Of a stretch of 64,000 nt of DNA, positions 61,248 through 64,000 are shown in pieces (within the stretch, counting starts at the first letter, position 1; each line of letters opens with the position of its first letter). Source of the stretch: an uncultured Prevotella sp. (GTDB lineage Bacteria; Bacteroidota; Bacteroidia; Bacteroidales; Bacteroidaceae); the NCBI GenBank assembly GCA_905233825.1, contig CAJOFE010000034.1, positions 20,659 to 84,658 of the forward strand. Reading direction: 5' to 3'. A model generated the notes under the pieces. That model searched no databases. It had not been told where the DNA came from and worked only from the letters and a program-made list of their open reading frames with translations. The position numbers and the translations under genes were made by a program.

Positions 61248-63758
61248 TTATTTAATGATAACCTTTTTATGATTAATGATGTACAGTCCACGCTCCAGGC
61301 CATCCGTGGTGGCAGCCTGTCGGCGTACTATCCGTCCGTTAAGGTCGTAGATGTCGAAGGAAGCATTGTTCGAAATAGCGTTGACACCTGTGGCCATGTC
61401 GAGCGTCATACTGGGCAAGGCATAGTCAAGACCTTGATCGTCAGCAAAGTGGATGTTGTTGATTGTCACCTCGCCAACTACCCCCGTCAGCTGCAAGGTG
61501 GCCAGCAGTCCGCTGAAGCCCAGCAACGTGCTGTTGGGCACTGCGTAGGCCAGTACACGATAGCGATTTGGTGCTACTTGGCTGGTGGTTATCATGTGAC
61601 CATTGCTACGGGCATCGCTCAGCGACACATTGCCTATGTCGGCATTCATGGGCAGCAACACATCGAATTGGAACGCCACCATTGGAATATTGTTCTGAAG
61701 CGACACCATCAGCAGTCCACTTTCGTCACTACTCATGCTCAGATCAAGCATACTCCCCTCCTTCGGGAAGGAGGGGTGCCCAGCGGGCGGGGTGGTAGCG
61801 ACATCTTCAGGAACTCCTTGTCGTGAAGCCGCCTGATCACTACCCATGATGCAATTAATCACCTCCGTCACGTCGGCAATGGTCACCTGCTCGTCACCGT
61901 TCAGGTCGGCATCATAGATGGCCTGAAGGTTGCGATAGCCCAGAATATACTGGATGACATCTGCCAGATCAGTAGCGTTCACATAGCTGTCGCGGTTCAC
62001 GTCGCCACGTCGTCCGATGATGGTCAGCCTCCCATCAACATAGGCCAGATTGTAGTTCTGCGCCTGAGCATTGCTTGGGGTGATGGCATAGTCACCCATA
62101 GGGCTGGCTGATGTTGCCGTAGTATAGAATTGCGGCTTCACGGTGAGCACGTTTTCCGTTTCATCTAACTTGAAGCCGTCATATCGGGCCGTCAGTGTAG
62201 GCAACGCCTCGCCCTGTCTCATCCACTTATCCTCAGCGACGATGGTCAAGGGTGCCTTGGTGATGGTCAATGTTCCGTTTTGTAAGCTTAGGTTATCTGC
62301 ATCCACGCTGCCACGACTGATAACGATTGGGTATATTCCTACAGGCGATTGAGCCGTAGCCTCACAGGTTATCTCTGGTGTCCCGCTATAGTCATCCCTG
62401 TCGGCTGTGAAGGTAAAGTCAGGGTTCTCCTCACCATATTCGCGGGTATAGCTCTGAGCCGTCAGGGTCAGCTGTGGCTTTACTTGTGGCTCGAATACCA
62501 CCACAAGCACCGTCTCAGCACCTGCATAAATTGTGTAAGGCTGGTCAGGATTGTCTATCACTTTAGCCTCACCGTCTTCTGTGATGCTTTTAATGAGATA
62601 GCCAGGGTTGGGGGATATGGTAACATCACCCAAGATACCACCTGACCCGCCGCCTAACTGCTCTAAGGCCGTGAACGCCTTAGGATAGAGCCAGTAAATT
62701 GTCTTAGTCGTATTCTCAATAAAGGTATCACCAATAGTTACCCTGCCACCCTCATTGGCAGTAACGGTAAGAACCTCGGTGTAGTATTGGAAATCACTGC
62801 GGAAGGAAGCTATCAGATCGCAATAAAAACCAAAATAATATAGTTCAGAAAACACATCTTCTTCATCTTCTGCACCATATTCCAACGTGCCATTTAACCC
62901 TAATAAGGCTTTTTTTACGTCATAGATAATACGCCTCATTTGGGTAAAGGCATTTCCCAAGTCTTTTAGTGATTTTTCTTCATACTCCTTGCCGCTTGCG
63001 ATACGCATCTCCTCATTTTCCATGAATTGTTCCGTCTTAGTCAACTCGTAGGACATACTATATAAAGCTGATTTCACCTCATCTGAAATACGGAAAGTGA
63101 CCTCAATTTCCCCCTGAATCTCATTGCTCCAGAATTGTGTCTGTTCCGTTCTGTTGCCATTAACCACGATACTATCTACTACGTAAAGCTGGCTAGGTCT
63201 TATCTCTATCGTAAAACCACTAAATGGCTTGGGATACAGATAGCGAATATGCCGGATGGAGTTCCTCACATGATATTCTTCTGCAATATCTATGCAACCG
63301 CCTCCTCGGCTGGTGATGGTCAACTCCATTGGGTAAATTAAACTAATCTCATCATAATACAACGGATTCCACACATCCGACAATTTGCCAATATCTTCAG
63401 CTGTGGCGTCTCCAGAATAAACACTCTCCTCAACGATAGAAAGATCACTTAAGAAATCGTGGATTTCTATACATACTCTCTTCAGTTCAGTCATATTGAC
63501 AGACCACCAATCTCCCAACGCTAACAACGAATCAATCTCTACTAAACTCTTCTCTGCTTCTGCTCGCATCTGCTGTAGTTTCGCCAGCCACTCCTCATTG
63601 ATATCTGGCCCTGCCTCCACAATATTGCTAAACTTATTCCACCCCGCAGTCTGCTGATAGGTCGCCTTAGTACCTTTTGGCACGGTCAATGTGGCAGTAT
63701 CATAATTTGTGAACACGTTATCATTAATATCAAATGGCTCTACTATCTCAGAAGTCAC
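61248..63758 (-). CDS. MBG/dockerin/cohesin-like surface protein, 5' truncated
   Basis: 836 codons from a GTG. There is no signal peptide; the first residues (VFTNYDTATLTVPKGTKATY) are the typical end of a BspA-like leucine-rich region, and upstream the frame continues as KYGGCGSLTSVTSE until a TGA near 63801. So the N-terminal part has been lost. Further in: helical and bacterial-repeat beta regions, two MBG domains (about 430-580), a type I dockerin (about 583-638, GDVNRDSYVNATDLADVI and ADLNGDEQVTIADVTEVI), a cohesin-like domain (about 671-790) and a short type IX-like C-terminus (FDIYDLNGRIVRRQ, LERGLYIINHKKVII). A perfect GC palindrome (61755-61776) is read in frame between dockerin and cohesin-like domain. 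Confidence 0.75.
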   Translation of the reverse strand: MTSEIVEPFDINDNVFTNYDTATLTVPKGTKATYQQTAGWNKFSNIVEAGPDINEEWLAKLQQMRAEAEKSLVEIDSLLALGDWWSVNMTELKRVCIEIHDFLSDLSIVEESVYSGDATAEDIGKLSDVWNPLYYDEISLIYPMELTITSRGGGCIDIAEEYHVRNSIRHIRYLYPKPFSGFTIEIRPSQLYVVDSIVVNGNRTEQTQFWSNEIQGEIEVTFRISDEVKSALYSMSYELTKTEQFMENEEMRIASGKEYEEKSLKDLGNAFTQMRRIIYDVKKALLGLNGTLEYGAEDEEDVFSELYYFGFYCDLIASFRSDFQYYTEVLTVTANEGGRVTIGDTFIENTTKTIYWLYPKAFTALEQLGGGSGGILGDVTISPNPGYLIKSITEDGEAKVIDNPDQPYTIYAGAETVLVVVFEPQVKPQLTLTAQSYTREYGEENPDFTFTADRDDYSGTPEITCEATAQSPVGIYPIVISRGSVDADNLSLQNGTLTITKAPLTIVAEDKWMRQGEALPTLTARYDGFKLDETENVLTVKPQFYTTATSASPMGDYAITPSNAQAQNYNLAYVDGRLTIIGRRGDVNRDSYVNATDLADVIQYILGYRNLQAIYDADLNGDEQVTIADVTEVINCIMGSDQAASRQGVPEDVATTPPAGHPSFPKEGSMLDLSMSSDESGLLMVSLQNNIPMVAFQFDVLLPMNADIGNVSLSDARSNGHMITTSQVAPNRYRVLAYAVPNSTLLGFSGLLATLQLTGVVGEVTINNIHFADDQGLDYALPSMTLDMATGVNAISNNASFDIYDLNGRIVRRQAATTDGLERGLYIINHKKVIIK
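61755..61776. repeat. GC-rich palindromic element inside surface protein gene
   Basis: CCCCTCCTTC-GG-GAAGGAGGGG, perfect, followed by TGCCCAGCGGGCGGGGTGG. In frame; encodes part of PPAGHPSFPKEGS. Confidence 0.85.
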
Positions 63759-63935
63759 AGAGGTCAGACTGCCACAACCACCGTATTTACAAATTGTTTT
63801 ATATCAGTTATTTACGTATTAAACGGTAGAAAAGTAATGTCGTTGATTCTTGAATGAGTCAAAAAGCGCGAGATTTAACATTTTTAACTTTATTAAACCA
63901 CACGCGAATTCAACTGGCAAGTGCAATCGCACTTT
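63759..63935. other. gap upstream of truncated surface protein gene
   Basis: Contains the last 14 codons of a leucine-rich remnant in frame with the next gene (up to the TGA near 63801), then AT-rich sequence. AAGTGC-AATC-GCACTT at about 63919-63934 is a hairpin just after the partial gene at the right edge and may be its terminator. No promoter is clear. Confidence 0.5.
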
Positions 63936-64000
63936 CTATTGTATGAAGTCCTCTTCATCCTCTAGGACGTCCTTTACCATGACGGTGAGGATGTCTGTGC
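63936..64000 (-). CDS. 3' end of an unidentified gene
   Basis: On the minus strand one frame is open from the right edge and ends TVMVKDVLEDEEDFIQ then TAG. The acidic tail and the hairpin that follows look like a genuine gene end. Too short to identify. Confidence 0.35.
   Translation of the reverse strand, partial: TDILTVMVKDVLEDEEDFIQ

Noticed and set aside
1..64000. tRNA or rRNA genes
   Set aside because: I looked for T-loop words such as TTCGAATC and TTCAAATC; the few hits (for example near 15715 and 19620) are in coding genes and lack a cloverleaf.

Overview
This 64 kb window comes from a chromosome of the phylum Bacteroidota, order Bacteroidales, most likely a Prevotella-like lineage. 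The evidence is the recurrent Bacteroidales promoter box TAnnTTTG, a long (315-residue) NusB, DUF5606 and DUF4230 proteins, an nqrABCDEF sodium pump, a RprXY-type two-component system, TamB, C69 dipeptidase, HU-HIG and VirE-type proteins, and MBG-domain surface proteins with short type IX-like C-termini. I see no rRNA, tRNA or CRISPR array.

Layout. 1-3057: 3' part of a PorE-like TPR/beta-propeller/OmpA protein, then an RsmF-type methyltransferase. 3058-3806: a repeat-rich gap ending in a dead fragment of an HU-type gene that runs into queF. 3804-7956 (minus): queF, a Na+/Ca2+ exchanger, a lipoprotein, hslR, pth, rplY. 8165-11578 (plus): nusB, yajC, a YbbR protein, coaE and a DUF5606 gene. 11845-15260 (minus): a small membrane protein, two DUF4230 paralogues, phosphoglucomutase. 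15293-21143 (minus): nqrFEDCBA, divergent from tamB (21313-25698). 25700-28800: an accessory island with diverged direct repeats, a BRO-N/Fic protein, a large AT-rich palindrome between TGAC-rich arms, and an HU-HIG gene. 28902-35434: a LuxR-type regulator with an outer-membrane receptor, then a C69 dipeptidase overlapping a sodium symporter. 35651-42112: a TrpB2-type synthase, rprX/rprY and a class A penicillin-binding protein. 42196-47237: ilvD, ilvB, ilvN (branched-chain amino acids) with a phosphatase gene between ilvD and ilvB. 47252-53989: a TPR peptide, folD, a TerB-like protein, ffh and mfd. 54063-56393: a VirE primase/helicase-like gene bracketed by an inverted pair of hairpins. 56780-63758 (minus): a WG-repeat protein and a cluster of broken MBG/cohesin-like/dockerin surface proteins.

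The most notable feature is a dense set of small repeats. At least twelve GC-rich palindromes (CCCCTCCCG..CGGGAGGGG type) and many 7-8 bp micro-repeats lie both between genes and, in frame, inside conserved genes (rsmF, mfd, the sodium symporter, ilvN, the end of ilvB, the OmpA protein, a surface protein). This resembles in concept the palindromic elements known inside Rickettsia genes. Other repeat families show compensatory changes that keep hairpins: the inverted pair around the VirE gene and the four-copy 150 bp repeat around the Fic gene. The intact HU gene and the dead HU fragment both sit downstream of TGAC-rich inverted arrays, suggesting a common module. The VirE, HU and Fic loci and their structured repeats are my best candidates for an undescribed mobile or conflict-related system; this is inference from sequence layout only.
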